Source: Geothrix sp. 21YS21S-2 (GTDB taxonomy: Bacteria; Acidobacteriota; Holophagae; Holophagales; Holophagaceae). Taken from it: 64,000 bases of DNA. The stretch covers positions 840,001 through 904,000 of the forward strand of contig NZ_CP132910.1 in NCBI RefSeq assembly GCF_030846775.1, given 5' to 3'. The first letter of the stretch is position 1. Each line of letters starts with the position of its first letter. The position numbers and the translations under genes are program-made. This document shows positions 37,391 through 47,603 of the stretch, piece after piece. The notes below the pieces were generated by a model, which was not told the DNA's origin, ran no database searches, and saw only the letters and a program-made list of their open reading frames with translations.

Positions 37391-39739
37391 CTACGTATTC
37401 AGGAGGCCCCCGGGGAACCCCGGCAGGCCGCGCAGGGGGGCCAGGTCCGGATCCCCGGCCAGGCACGCCTGGTCCCGCCAGCCGCACGCTACGGCCGAGG
37501 CCAGGCCGTCAAGGGCGGCCTGCGTCTCGCCGCAGCGGAGCCAGGCCAGGGCCAGGCCGTAGGCGATCTGGGCCTTGCCGGCCCCGGCGAGCCAGGTCTC
37601 GGGCCGCACCTCCTCCACGGAGGCGGCGCGCAGAAGCCCGAGGGCCTTGTCCCGCGACCCGGTGATTGCGTAGGCCGAGGCCAGGCCGGCGCCGGCCAGG
37701 AGGCGGAGGCGCCCGGCGCCCAGCATGGAGGGGAATTCCGAGGCCAGCTGCCACGCCTTGCGGAAGGCCGGCAGGGCCCGGGAGGGATCCCCCCTGCGCA
37801 GGAGCGCCTCCCCCACGCCGCAGGCGCACAGGCCCAGCATGGCCTCGCGGAGGGCGTGGTCGGTGCGCTCCATCACCTCGGCGGCGGTGCGGAAGCAGCG
37901 CTCGGCGGTGTCCAGGTCGCCCAGGCGCAGGTGGACCTGGCCCAGGAAGGCCTCGTTGCCGGGGAACAGGCTGACCGTGACGCCGCCGCGCTCCAGGGCG
38001 GTGGCGCGGATCCCGGTCTCCAGGGCCCCGGCGTAGTCGCCCCGCTGCAGGGCGCACGAGGAGAGGCAGATCCAGGCGGGGATGTGGGTGGCGTCCACCT
38101 CCACCGCCGCGCGGAAACAGGTTTCCGCCTCCTCCAGTCCCCCCGGATCCCGCTCGGCGAGCACCAGGTGGGCCAGGCCATGGAAGTAGTGGGCGTAGAC
38201 ATAGTCCGGCTGCAGCAGGACGCTCTTGCGGCCCATCAGCACCGCCTCCTCCAGGTTCCCCTGGCGCATCAGCACGTAGCAGAGCCAGGGGTAGGGCTCA
38301 GTGATCTCCGGATCCAGGACGAGGGCCCGGTGGAGGTGGTCCGCGGCCTGGGCGAGGCAGGCGGGGTCGGTGCGCTGGATGTACCCCAGGGCGAGGACGG
38401 AACCCAGGCCGGAGTGGGCCATGGCGTAGCCGGGATCCAGGCGCAGGGCCTGCTGGAAGTTCCGCCGGGTCTCTTCCAGGGCGTTCTTGCCCTTGGCGAA
38501 GAACCGTTTCCTGCCCCTGGCATAGGCCTCGAAGGCCCCCAGCCGGTCCGGCCCCGTATCGCGCCCCGGTCCGCGGACCGCCTCCTGGAGCCGGTCCATG
38601 ACCCGGGCCAGCAGCCCGCCCAGGTCGTCCCAGGTGCCCGTCAGGGGCTCCCATGCGTAGGCCCGGCCCGAGACGGCGTCGTAGAGCCGGGGCGTGAGGC
38701 GCAGGCCCCCGGAGATGCGCACGAAGCTCCCCGAGACCACCCACTGGACCTCCAGGAGCCCGGCGGCCCGGGCCAGGTCCTCCGGGGCCCAGTCCCCGCC
38801 CGGCACGGGCAGCAGGTTCGCGACGGCGGAATGGGACCCGGGCAGGGCGGCCCCCCGGTCCCGGGCCTCCAACCCGAGGGCGTGCGCGAGCCAGGCTTCG
38901 AGCCAGGCGTCCCCGGGGGCCGCGCCCTCGCCCCGGAAGGGCATGACCGCCAGGCGCAGGCCGCCCGCGGTGACGGCCGCCTCCGCGGCGCTCTCCCGTA
39001 CCTTCAGGATCACCCGCTGGCCCAGGGAGGCCTGGGCTTCCAGGATGGGCCCCGGGGGGATGTCCAGGTGCATGGCCCAGAGGTGGGTGTCGTCGGCGGC
39101 CCGGATCAGCTGGGCGGTGAACCGCCCCTCCAGGCCCCCCGCCGGCAGCGGGGCCCAGCGCACCGTCCCTTCCAGGAGGAAATCGACGCCCAGTTCCCGG
39201 CAGAAGTCCCGCAGGGGCCGGTCCAGGCGCTTGGCCTGGAGGGCCGTGGTCCGGGAGGCCACAGCCAGGCCCCCCAGGGCCGCGAGGCCCGCGGTGATCT
39301 CCTCCGCGAGCCCTTCCCCGAACCCGGGGTCCCCTTCGGCTCCCAGGTGGTCGAAGGGCAGGACCAGCACCGTGGTCCTGGCCGGGACCGGGACTTCGCC
39401 GTCGGCGATGGCCTCCACGGGGGCGATGAGGTGGTAGCCGCATCCCCAGGCGCGGCCGATGTAGGTGGGCTCGCCGGCGGTGTCCCCCAGTTCCCGCCTC
39501 AGGAGCGAGACGCGCTGGGAGAGGGTCTGGTCGGTGATGAGTTCGTCGGCCCACACGGCCTCGATGAGGTCGATGCGGCGCACCACCTTCGGGTACTGGC
39601 GCGCCAGTTCCGCCAGGAGCTGGAGGGATTTGGGGGCCAGCGGCACCCGTTCTCCGGCCCTCTGCAGGCTGCCGCAGGCGACGTCCAGCGTCAGGTCGCC
39701 GATGCGGAACCGCTCCCCCTGAATTTGTCCTGCGGGCAT
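37391..39739 (-). CDS. Winged-helix regulator with TolB-like and TPR domains (CadC-like, soluble)
   Basis: A 782-residue protein. Residues 8-105 form an OmpR-type winged helix (DLTLDVACGSLQRAGERVPLAPKSLQLL, then QTLSQRVSLLRRELGD and YIGRAWGCGYHL). Residues 120-250 and 300-430 resemble TolB-like/FlgO segments (VLVLPFDHLGAEGDPGFGEGLAEEI). Residues 450-770 are TPR-like repeats. No membrane helix is obvious, unlike classic CadC. Such proteins are numerous in Acidobacteriota and probably integrate a signal through the TPR part. A dyad lies in the divergent upstream region. The start at 39739 precedes the conserved domain. Confidence 0.85.
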   Translation of the reverse strand: MPAGQIQGERFRIGDLTLDVACGSLQRAGERVPLAPKSLQLLAELARQYPKVVRRIDLIEAVWADELITDQTLSQRVSLLRRELGDTAGEPTYIGRAWGCGYHLIAPVEAIADGEVPVPARTTVLVLPFDHLGAEGDPGFGEGLAEEITAGLAALGGLAVASRTTALQAKRLDRPLRDFCRELGVDFLLEGTVRWAPLPAGGLEGRFTAQLIRAADDTHLWAMHLDIPPGPILEAQASLGQRVILKVRESAAEAAVTAGGLRLAVMPFRGEGAAPGDAWLEAWLAHALGLEARDRGAALPGSHSAVANLLPVPGGDWAPEDLARAAGLLEVQWVVSGSFVRISGGLRLTPRLYDAVSGRAYAWEPLTGTWDDLGGLLARVMDRLQEAVRGPGRDTGPDRLGAFEAYARGRKRFFAKGKNALEETRRNFQQALRLDPGYAMAHSGLGSVLALGYIQRTDPACLAQAADHLHRALVLDPEITEPYPWLCYVLMRQGNLEEAVLMGRKSVLLQPDYVYAHYFHGLAHLVLAERDPGGLEEAETCFRAAVEVDATHIPAWICLSSCALQRGDYAGALETGIRATALERGGVTVSLFPGNEAFLGQVHLRLGDLDTAERCFRTAAEVMERTDHALREAMLGLCACGVGEALLRRGDPSRALPAFRKAWQLASEFPSMLGAGRLRLLAGAGLASAYAITGSRDKALGLLRAASVEEVRPETWLAGAGKAQIAYGLALAWLRCGETQAALDGLASAVACGWRDQACLAGDPDLAPLRGLPGFPGGLLNT

Positions 39740-39773
39740 TCCATGAATATAGCATTTTTCCCATGCGGCTTCA

Positions 39774-39791
39774 GAAAGTCTGGAGACTTTC
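39774..39791. promoter_or_regulatory. Dyad in the divergent intergenic region, possible operator
   Basis: GAAAGTCT (39774-39781) and AGACTTTC (39784-39791) form a perfect palindrome with a GG centre. It lies 35 bases upstream of the winged-helix regulator start and 80 bases before the divergent secreted-protein gene, a good position for autoregulation. Confidence 0.5.
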
Positions 39792-39872
39792 GTCAGGCTT
39801 TCCCGGGGGGCCGGGCCGACCCTGCTGCCGAAGGATCCGGGCGCCCGTGGCGCCCCCCCAAGGAGGCAGGAC

Positions 39873-40583
39873 ATGAGCAGGAACCGCAGGATGACCGGAA
39901 TCGCGATCGCGCTGGCGGCGGGCGGGAGCATCCTCCTGGGAGGCCAGGGCGATTGGGCCCCGTGGCGCGCCAAGGTGATCGCCCAGACCCGGGGGAACGC
40001 CGTGGCCATGGCCTTCACCCAGCGCATCACCGCCGACGGCGGCGAGGGCCTGGGCTACTTCACCTACCTGGCCGGGTACCCAGGCCCCATGTTCAAGGAC
40101 GGGGCCGAGTCCCCCGAGACCCGCGCCTACTTCACCTTCCGCTTCAAGCGGGACGGCCTTCCCTCCGTCGTGCCCCAGGGCGCCCAGCTCGTCATGCAGC
40201 AGAAGGCCACCTGGACCATCTGGTACCACGAGAACCCCGGCGCCAGGTTCGACGAGGCCGACTCCTTCGACCGCGGCGTGAAGATCGGCGAGATCACCGC
40301 CACCCTCGTCCAGATTTCCGTGGACATGCGCACCTTCATGGTCCCCACCGGAGCGCCGCCGCCCGCGCCCGCGCTGGTGCCGGTGCCCCTGGCGGTCACC
40401 TGGGCCTCCTCCTTCGACGACCTCCAGACCTGGTCCGGACGGTTCCACGGCCCCGACGGCCACGCCTACGTCTTCGGCGCGGAGGGCGACCGCACCCGCT
40501 GGGAGGGCCCCGCCCTCACGGACGCCACCGGTTTCGGCACGGCCACCACGCAGGTGATCCAGATCTCCAGGGCGTGGGACTGA
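39873..40583 (+). CDS. Exported protein of unknown function
   Basis: A 236-residue protein with a signal peptide or membrane anchor (MTGIAIALAAGGSILLGGQG). The mature part is beta-rich and contains FTQRITADGGEGLGYFTYLAG, YFTFRFKRDG and ATWTIWYHENPGARFDEADSF, reminiscent of small extracellular sandwich domains. I do not recognise a family. It is transcribed away from the winged-helix regulator and may be its target; that is inference from orientation. An AGGAGG-like sequence precedes the ATG. Confidence 0.6.
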   Translation: MSRNRRMTGIAIALAAGGSILLGGQGDWAPWRAKVIAQTRGNAVAMAFTQRITADGGEGLGYFTYLAGYPGPMFKDGAESPETRAYFTFRFKRDGLPSVVPQGAQLVMQQKATWTIWYHENPGARFDEADSFDRGVKIGEITATLVQISVDMRTFMVPTGAPPPAPALVPVPLAVTWASSFDDLQTWSGRFHGPDGHAYVFGAEGDRTRWEGPALTDATGFGTATTQVIQISRAWD

Positions 40584-40667
40584 CCCGGGGCGGACCCGCG
40601 CCCGGGAAGCCCTGGCGGCCCCGGGCCGGGTCCATTACCCTGGCAAGGACCGCCTGGAGGTCCTCAC

Positions 40668-41117
40668 GTGATCCGCTTTCAGCACGACCCCCGCCCCGCC
40701 CTGGACGCCATCGCCGCGCTCTACGCCGCCTCCCCCCTGCGCCGCCCCATCGGCGACCCGGCGCGCCTCGGGGCCATGTTCGACCATGCCAACGTGGTGA
40801 TCTCCGCCTGGGACGGGGAGCGCCTGGTGGGGCTGGCCCGGGGCTGGACGGACCACGCCTTCGACGGCTACATCTGCGACCTGGCCGTGCACCCCGCCTA
40901 CCAGGGCCGGGGGGTGGGCCGGGGCCTGCTGGAGGAGGCCCGGACCCTGGGCCCGGGCATCCAGTGGGTGCTCTCGGCCTCGCCCCTGGCCAGGGACTAC
41001 TACGCGCACCTGGGCTGGGAGCCCATCACCACCGGGTGGAAGCTGCAGCGGGAGGACCCCCTGCCCTCCTACGAGGCGTTCCGGGCGGAGTTCGCCCACC
41101 TGGCGGAAAAGGCCTGA
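40668..41117 (+). CDS. GNAT-family N-acetyltransferase
   Basis: A 149-residue enzyme with motif A in CDLAVHPAYQGRGVGRGLLEEA (residues 69-90), the acetyl-CoA binding loop, and a C-terminal ASPLARDYYAHLGWEPI segment typical of single-domain acetyltransferases. The GTG start at 40668 has a GGAGG site seven bases upstream. The substrate is unknown. Confidence 0.85.
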   Translation: MIRFQHDPRPALDAIAALYAASPLRRPIGDPARLGAMFDHANVVISAWDGERLVGLARGWTDHAFDGYICDLAVHPAYQGRGVGRGLLEEARTLGPGIQWVLSASPLARDYYAHLGWEPITTGWKLQREDPLPSYEAFRAEFAHLAEKA

Positions 41118-41200
41118 GAAGGCCCGTCCCGCTTTCCTCGCCGAGGTGGCCGAGGGGCCGAGGTTCGCCGAGAAAAGATTGTTGAAGAGGGCCTTCGGGC

Positions 41201-43237
41201 TCAGTCCTTCTTCCCCATCTTCTTCATCATTTCCTCCTTGAGGGCCAGGGCGGCCGGGTCCCGGGGGGCGGTGGGGGCGACCCCCACGATCTCGCCCACC
41301 TTGTCCGACAGCAGCACGCCCAGGAGGCTCTCGATGAGGTTCCCGCCGCCGCCGGCTCCGCCCATGTTGATCTTGGGCACCACGTCCACCTGGGAGGACT
41401 GGATGGCCTCGGCGAAGCGGTTCATCACCTGCTGGACCAGCTGGAATTGCGGGCCGCCGTAGGCCCGCACCTGCTCCTCGATGGCCATGGCCTGGGCGAT
41501 GCCCACGCGGGCGGCCTTCTCGGCCTCGGCCTCGGCCAGGGACTTGATGCGCTTGGCCTCGCCTTCGCCCATGAGGCGGAGCTTCTCGGCCTCGGCCGAG
41601 GCCAGGGTCTGGATCTGGGCGGCCTGCTGCTGGGCGCGGGCGTAGTCGGCCTTGCCGGCGTTGCTCTGCACGTTGATGGCGATCTCGGACTCGGTGAGCA
41701 GGGTCTGCTGCTTGGCCTTGGCCTCGGCCTCGCGCAGCTCCCGTTCCTTGACGGCCGCGTTCTCCTGGCGCTCGTAGGTCTCCACCTGCTCGTTCGCGAT
41801 CTGGCGGCTGCGCAGCTGCATGAGGATCTGCTCGATCTGGCCGCCCGCGGCGCCGCTGGTGGGGGTGCCGATGAGGACCTCCTGCAGCTCGAGGTTGTAC
41901 TGGACGAACTTCTCCTTCATCTGGACGCCGCTCTGGTCCTGGATGGCCGAGCGGTCCTGGATGAGCTGGATGAGGGTGCGGGTCTGGCCGATGTTCTTGA
42001 AATAGGCGCTGACCATGGGATCGAGGGTCTGCTCCACGAGCTTCTTCACGTCGCCGAAGCGCTGGATGACCAGCGGCGCCTTGCGGTAGTCGATGTGCAC
42101 CACCACGGACAGCGGCAGGCTGGGCTCGAAGGCGTCCTTGGTGATGAGGCTCACCTCGGAGAGGTTCTCGTCGTACTTGTGGGAGCCCACCTCGGACTTG
42201 TTCCACTTGAGGATGAAGTTGGTGGTGGGCACCACGAGGACCTTGCCGGCGTAGGTGTTGAACGCGTACTTGCCGGGCAGGAGCGGCTCGCTCCAGACAC
42301 CGCGCTGTCCCGGCGTGACCAGCTCGCCGTGGCGGTACTCCGTGCCGCTGATGTCCAGGCCGGCCTCGCCGGTGTAGGACACCACCACGCCCACGTTGCC
42401 CACTTCCACCACCGTCTTGGGGATCAGCTCCACCGTGGCGAAGAGGCGGTTGATGTAGTAGGTTCCTTCCACCAGGACCTGGTACTGCCGGCCCCGGAAG
42501 CCGCCCGCCTTGAGGAACTTGTCCGCGTCCTGGAAGTTGTTGTGGTAGCTGGCGGTCTTGGTCAGGTCCTGGCCCACGGTGGGCGCGATGATCTCGCCGG
42601 AGGGCAGCGAGGGCCCGTCGTGCACGGTGGCGATGCCCACGGCGTCGTCCGTGCCGCGGATGATCACGGGGCGGTAGCCGCCGCGCTCGGCGATGACGGC
42701 CGACATCTTGGTGAAGGAGTCCAGCTCGCTGCGGTCCATGGGGAGGTAGTACATCTGGTCCTCCGTGAGGACCACGAACTGGGCGAGGTTGATGGCGTAG
42801 GTGCCTTCCCGCAGAAGGCCGCGCTGGGGGCCCTTCTGGCCGCCCGCGCTCAGGAAGGCCCGCACGTCCTGGAAGCCGTCGGTCGCCTCGTTGGAGGCCA
42901 GGGTCTGGGTGGGGGGCAGGTCATGGCCGTCCCGGGCGAAGACGTACCCGATCTTGCTCTGGGGGATGGTGACCAGGGGCACCTTGTGGATGCGGTACAT
43001 GAAGGGCATGAAGAGGTGCCAGCCGCCGCGCAGCACCTCGGGCTGGAACCCGGCCTCCCCGGAGAGGGCGATGAAGCCGGACTTCACCGACCCCCGGTTG
43101 CTGATGAGCTTCTCCACAATGCCCACGCGGGTGTTGGGAATGTAGCGCACGGTCTTGGAAAGCAGGAGGAGCAGCACCAGGGCCGCGACGGCCCAGGCCA
43201 GGATCTGGAAGACGGGAATCCCTGACACCAACTCCAT
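41201..43237 (-). CDS. SPFH/flotillin-like membrane protein
   Basis: A 678-residue protein. Residues 8-28 form one membrane helix (FQILAWAVAALVLLLLLS). The following 350 residues are an SPFH (band 7) region (GWHLFMPFMYRIHKVPLVTIP), and residues 480-600 form an Ala/Glu-rich coiled coil with many EAEAKAKQQ and AEAEKLRLMGEG repeats. The C-terminal part is Gly-rich and ends in a charged tail. Flotillin-like proteins assemble membrane microdomains. It is much longer in the head region than typical FloT and stands alone, without an NfeD gene next to it. Confidence 0.85.
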   Translation of the reverse strand: MELVSGIPVFQILAWAVAALVLLLLLSKTVRYIPNTRVGIVEKLISNRGSVKSGFIALSGEAGFQPEVLRGGWHLFMPFMYRIHKVPLVTIPQSKIGYVFARDGHDLPPTQTLASNEATDGFQDVRAFLSAGGQKGPQRGLLREGTYAINLAQFVVLTEDQMYYLPMDRSELDSFTKMSAVIAERGGYRPVIIRGTDDAVGIATVHDGPSLPSGEIIAPTVGQDLTKTASYHNNFQDADKFLKAGGFRGRQYQVLVEGTYYINRLFATVELIPKTVVEVGNVGVVVSYTGEAGLDISGTEYRHGELVTPGQRGVWSEPLLPGKYAFNTYAGKVLVVPTTNFILKWNKSEVGSHKYDENLSEVSLITKDAFEPSLPLSVVVHIDYRKAPLVIQRFGDVKKLVEQTLDPMVSAYFKNIGQTRTLIQLIQDRSAIQDQSGVQMKEKFVQYNLELQEVLIGTPTSGAAGGQIEQILMQLRSRQIANEQVETYERQENAAVKERELREAEAKAKQQTLLTESEIAINVQSNAGKADYARAQQQAAQIQTLASAEAEKLRLMGEGEAKRIKSLAEAEAEKAARVGIAQAMAIEEQVRAYGGPQFQLVQQVMNRFAEAIQSSQVDVVPKINMGGAGGGGNLIESLLGVLLSDKVGEIVGVAPTAPRDPAALALKEEMMKKMGKKD

Positions 43238-43294
43238 GGTGGCTCCTTGTGATTTGGATGCCCCAGTGTATCAGCCTGGAAAATCCCGGGGGGA

Positions 43295-44071
43295 TCAGGC
43301 CCTCAGGTAGCGCTCCCGCAGGCTGTCGCGCTCGTCCGGCCCCAGGCCCAAGTGTCCTTCCAGGTAGGCTTCGACGCCGCCCATGGCGCTGAAGGCGGAC
43401 TCCAGGTAGCTCCTGCGCACCTCGAACATGGGCCGGACGCCCTCCCGGGTCATGGGCGGCTTCAGCAGGTGCGGCGCCACGGCCAGCACCGTGTCCATTT
43501 CCGCATCGACATCCAGGCACCGGGAGGTGAGCAGGTAGTCCTCCATGACGTCCTCCCGCGACACGCCCAGGGCCAGGAGCAGCAGGGCGCTGCCGAAGCC
43601 CGTGCGGTCCTTGCCCGCCGCGCAGTGCAGCAGGACGCGGGCGTCGGGGATCGCCAGGATGTGGGCGAACATGGCGCGGTACACCTCCGCGTGCTCCAGG
43701 GCGAGGACCCGGTAGAGCTGCTCCATGAAGGCCGCGGTCCGCGCCGTGCCGTCCGGGGCGAAGAACCCCTCCAGGCTGCCCGGGACGATCTCCAGGTTCT
43801 CGGTCCGGGGGGCGGCCCCGGAAGCCCAGGCCGAGGGCTCCAGGTCGCACTCGGAGCGCTGGCGGAAATCCACCACCAGGTCCAGCCCGAGGGCCCCCAC
43901 CCGGGCCCGGTCCCCGCCGGTGAGGCCCGAGAGGCGCCCCGACCGGAAGAGCCGGCCCCAGGCCACGGTCCTCCCGCCATGGGCCCGGTAGCCGCCCAGG
44001 TCCCTGAAATTGCGGACGCCTTCGAGGCGGAGGTGGCGGTCGGGGGTCTTGGTCTGGCCATCCAGGGGCAT
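43295..44071 (-). CDS. Tyrosine-protein phosphatase (DSP-like Y_phosphatase3)
   Basis: A 258-residue phosphatase of the cysteine-dependent type. The P-loop HCAAGKDRTGFGSALLLL contains nucleophile Cys150, with the general acid likely in the GVRNFRDLGGYRAHGGRTVAWGRLFRSGRL region typical of bacterial lipid/tyrosine phosphatases (LipA, MptpB). Substrates are probably phosphotyrosine or phosphoinositides. The start MPLDGQTKTPDRH was chosen because the conserved fold begins soon after. Confidence 0.88.
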   Translation of the reverse strand: MPLDGQTKTPDRHLRLEGVRNFRDLGGYRAHGGRTVAWGRLFRSGRLSGLTGGDRARVGALGLDLVVDFRQRSECDLEPSAWASGAAPRTENLEIVPGSLEGFFAPDGTARTAAFMEQLYRVLALEHAEVYRAMFAHILAIPDARVLLHCAAGKDRTGFGSALLLLALGVSREDVMEDYLLTSRCLDVDAEMDTVLAVAPHLLKPPMTREGVRPMFEVRRSYLESAFSAMGGVEAYLEGHLGLGPDERDSLRERYLRA

Positions 44072-44124
44072 GCGCGGTCCTGTCGTTCGTGGGGATCCAG
44101 CATACACCCTGTCCCGCTTTTTTC

Positions 44125-45018
44125 CTAGAGCCCCAGCGCGTCCAGCTTGGGCTGCTCGTAGGCGCCATCCTCGCCCGGGGACCGCAAGTCCTGGACGCCC
44201 TTCTCCTTCGCCAGGGACCACACGAGGCTCTCGCCCGCGGGCAGGACACCGGGTTCGAGGGCATAGGCGGGATCGGCGTAGGCCTCCGCGGGGGAGATGA
44301 ACGTCCACCCCAGGTCCCTGAACATCCCGATAACGTCCGGCAGGAAGAGGGCGTTGATCAGGTTGTGGTGGAGCAGGAGGACATGCCGGACGTCCCGGCC
44401 CAGGACCCTGCGGGCCAGGCCGTCGTAGTAGGCCGCCCGGTCACGGAGGTGGTCCAGGTAGGCCCGCCGGTAGGGGGCGAGGTCCGCCGCGGGTTCCCTG
44501 GCGAGCCTGGCATGGAGCCGCTGGTCGTAGTACCAGTCGCTGGCGTCGATGGTGACGTGGCCGTTGCGGTAGCCCCTGGCCTTGAGGAAGGCCCGCGCGC
44601 CGTCGCGCTTCGCGGCCGTGTCGCCCTCCTTGAGGTAGGGGAAGCGGAACCACTTCGCGTAGCCCGGAAGCCCCCGGATCAAGGCGTCGTTCTTCTCGAA
44701 GTCGGCCTCGAAGGCCTCCAGCGTGGCCTTTTTCGCGTGGAAGTAGGCGTGGGCGTAGCTGTGGTTCGCGATGCGGTGCCCCGCCTCGCCCCAGGCCCTG
44801 ACCAGGGCCCGCCCGGCGGGGTCATCGAGGCACCTGCTCCCGGCGACGAAGAGGACCGAGGGCACCTTGGCGGCCTCCAGCGCGGCCAGGATCGCCCGGT
44901 TCTTCCCGGCCGCGTCCAGGGCGACCTTCTGCCCGGGGGCGGGGCCGTCGTCGAAGCTGAGGGCGATCGACTGGGCCTGGAGGAGGGATGCGAAAAGCAG
45001 GAGGACCGGAAGGCGCAT
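44125..45018 (-). CDS. Polysaccharide deacetylase (NodB domain)
   Basis: A 297-residue protein with a signal peptide (LPVLLLFASLLQAQ) and a NodB domain: the metal-binding SFDDGPAPG near residue 21, EAGHRIANHSYAHAYF with the zinc histidines, and an RFPYLKEGD motif. It likely deacetylates an envelope or extracellular polysaccharide, or peptidoglycan GlcNAc. The C-terminal 100 residues include LLLHHNLINALFLPD, which provides the last catalytic His. It stands beside hypE but is unrelated to hydrogenase. Confidence 0.9.
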   Translation of the reverse strand: MRLPVLLLFASLLQAQSIALSFDDGPAPGQKVALDAAGKNRAILAALEAAKVPSVLFVAGSRCLDDPAGRALVRAWGEAGHRIANHSYAHAYFHAKKATLEAFEADFEKNDALIRGLPGYAKWFRFPYLKEGDTAAKRDGARAFLKARGYRNGHVTIDASDWYYDQRLHARLAREPAADLAPYRRAYLDHLRDRAAYYDGLARRVLGRDVRHVLLLHHNLINALFLPDVIGMFRDLGWTFISPAEAYADPAYALEPGVLPAGESLVWSLAKEKGVQDLRSPGEDGAYEQPKLDALGL

Positions 45019-45034
45019 GACCCAGTGTAGTGCC

Positions 45035-46075
45035 TCAGCAGATCCTCGGCAGCTGCTCGCCCGACAGCAGGTCCAGGATCCGCCTCGTCCCCAGCCGGGT
45101 GCGCAGGATCACGGTGCCGGGGCCTTTTTCCGTGACGGTGCCGATGCGGGCCGCGCCTTCGCCGCCGGGGGTCGCGCGGAGGATCTCCAGGGCGCGGGCC
45201 GCGGCGTCGCCGGGCACGAAGGCCACCATGCGCCCTTCGCAGGCCACGTAGAGCGGGTCCAGGCCCAGCATCTCGCAGGCGCCCTCGACGCCGGGGATGA
45301 CGGGGATGTCGGCTTCCAGCACCTCCACGCCCACGCGCCCGTCGGTGGCGATCTCGTTGAGCACGGCGGCCAGGCCTCCGCGGGTGGCGTCCCGGAGGCA
45401 GGTGGGCGCAACGCCCCCGTCCAGCAGGGCCCGCACGAGCCCGTGGAGCGGCCCGCAGTCGCTCTCCACGGGCGTGCCGAAGGCGATGCCCTCCCGCACG
45501 GACATGACGGCCACGCCGTGGCGGCCCACGTCGCCGCTGACGAGCACGGCGTCCCCGGGCCGCACCTGGGCGGGTCCCACCTGGAGGCCCCGGGGCACGG
45601 CGCCGATGCCGGCGGTGTTGAGGTAGAGGCCGTCCCCCTTGCCCCGGTCCACCACCTTGGTGTCCCCGGTGACGATGGAAACGCCGCAGCGGTCCGCGGC
45701 GGCCTTCATGGAGGCCACCACCCGGCGCAGCTCCTCGATGGCGTACCCTTCCTCCAGCACCATCCCCACGCTGAGGTAGAGGGGCCGGGCGCCGGCCATG
45801 GCCAGGTCGTTGACGGTGCCGTACACCGCCAGCTCCCCGATGTTCCCGCCCGGGAAGAAGCGGGGCCGCACCACGTAGGTGTCGGTGGTGAAGGCCAGGC
45901 GGCAGCCGTCCACCGACAGGACCGCTGCGTCGTGGCGGGCGTCCAGGGCCTCGCTGCGGAAGGCCGGGAGCATCACGGCCTCCAGCAGGTCCCGCATCAT
46001 CCGCCCCCCGCCGCCGTGGGCCATCTGGATCGTGTCGTGCCGGAGGGGGACGGGGCAGTTCAGCTGGAAGTCCAT
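45035..46075 (-). CDS. hypE: Hydrogenase maturation protein HypE
   Basis: A 346-residue protein that dehydrates the carbamoyl group on its C-terminal Cys to cyanide for the Fe(CN)2CO centre of [NiFe] hydrogenases. Visible are the N-terminal MAHGGGGRMM segment, an ATP-binding TDTYVVRP region, and the terminal PRIC in which the final Cys carries the thiocarbamate. It is the last gene of a hypCDE cluster; no hydrogenase subunits or hypF are in the window. Confidence 0.95.
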   Translation of the reverse strand: MDFQLNCPVPLRHDTIQMAHGGGGRMMRDLLEAVMLPAFRSEALDARHDAAVLSVDGCRLAFTTDTYVVRPRFFPGGNIGELAVYGTVNDLAMAGARPLYLSVGMVLEEGYAIEELRRVVASMKAAADRCGVSIVTGDTKVVDRGKGDGLYLNTAGIGAVPRGLQVGPAQVRPGDAVLVSGDVGRHGVAVMSVREGIAFGTPVESDCGPLHGLVRALLDGGVAPTCLRDATRGGLAAVLNEIATDGRVGVEVLEADIPVIPGVEGACEMLGLDPLYVACEGRMVAFVPGDAAARALEILRATPGGEGAARIGTVTEKGPGTVILRTRLGTRRILDLLSGEQLPRIC

Positions 46076-46088
46076 GCGTTCTCCGTCC

Positions 46089-47179
<1,091 letters not shown>

Positions 47180-47183
<4 letters not shown>

Positions 47184-47404
47184 GGGCCCTCCATGAGCCT
47201 GAAGGCCTCGAAGGCCCTCAGGGCCTTCTCCTCGTCGATCACCTCGATGGCCGACCCCGCGTGCACGACCACGTAGTCCCCGGGACGGGCCGCGGGCACG
47301 AAGGCCAGGCAGACCTCCTTGACCACGTCCCCGAAGGCCACGTGCCCGAGCCGCAGGGGGCCCTCCTCCACGTCCACGACCTTCCCCGGGATGCCCAGGC
47401 ACAT
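47180..47404 (-). CDS. hypC: Hydrogenase assembly chaperone HypC
   Basis: A 74-residue protein beginning [10 protein letters not shown], where the N-terminal Cys2 is essential for binding HypD and the hydrogenase large subunit. GDYVVVHAG and the C-terminal helix FEAFRLM fit the family. It acts as a carrier of the Fe(CN)2CO group. The upstream AGGAGGG-like sequence lies seven bases before ATG. Expression likely comes from the 200-base divergent gap to the M4 protease. Confidence 0.94.
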
Positions 47405-47603
47405 GGAGAACTCCCTCCTGTTGATGGGTTCAAGGATATCCAGGCCGGCGCCTGAAGCCAGGATTGATTAGGAATGGTGAATATAACTACCGTCAATTTA
47501 TGGATTTGCCTTTGGGCACGGGACCTCGCGCCCGGGCATCAGAACAGCAGCTCACCCGAATCAAGGCCGGCCGCCTTGGCCACCCGGGCAGGAAGGAGTG
47601 TGC

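Noticed and set aside
41118-41196. GAAGGCCC ... GGGCCTTC inverted repeat after the GNAT gene
   Set aside because: The arms are 63 bases apart and no T-run follows, so I do not call it a terminator or a mobile-element end.
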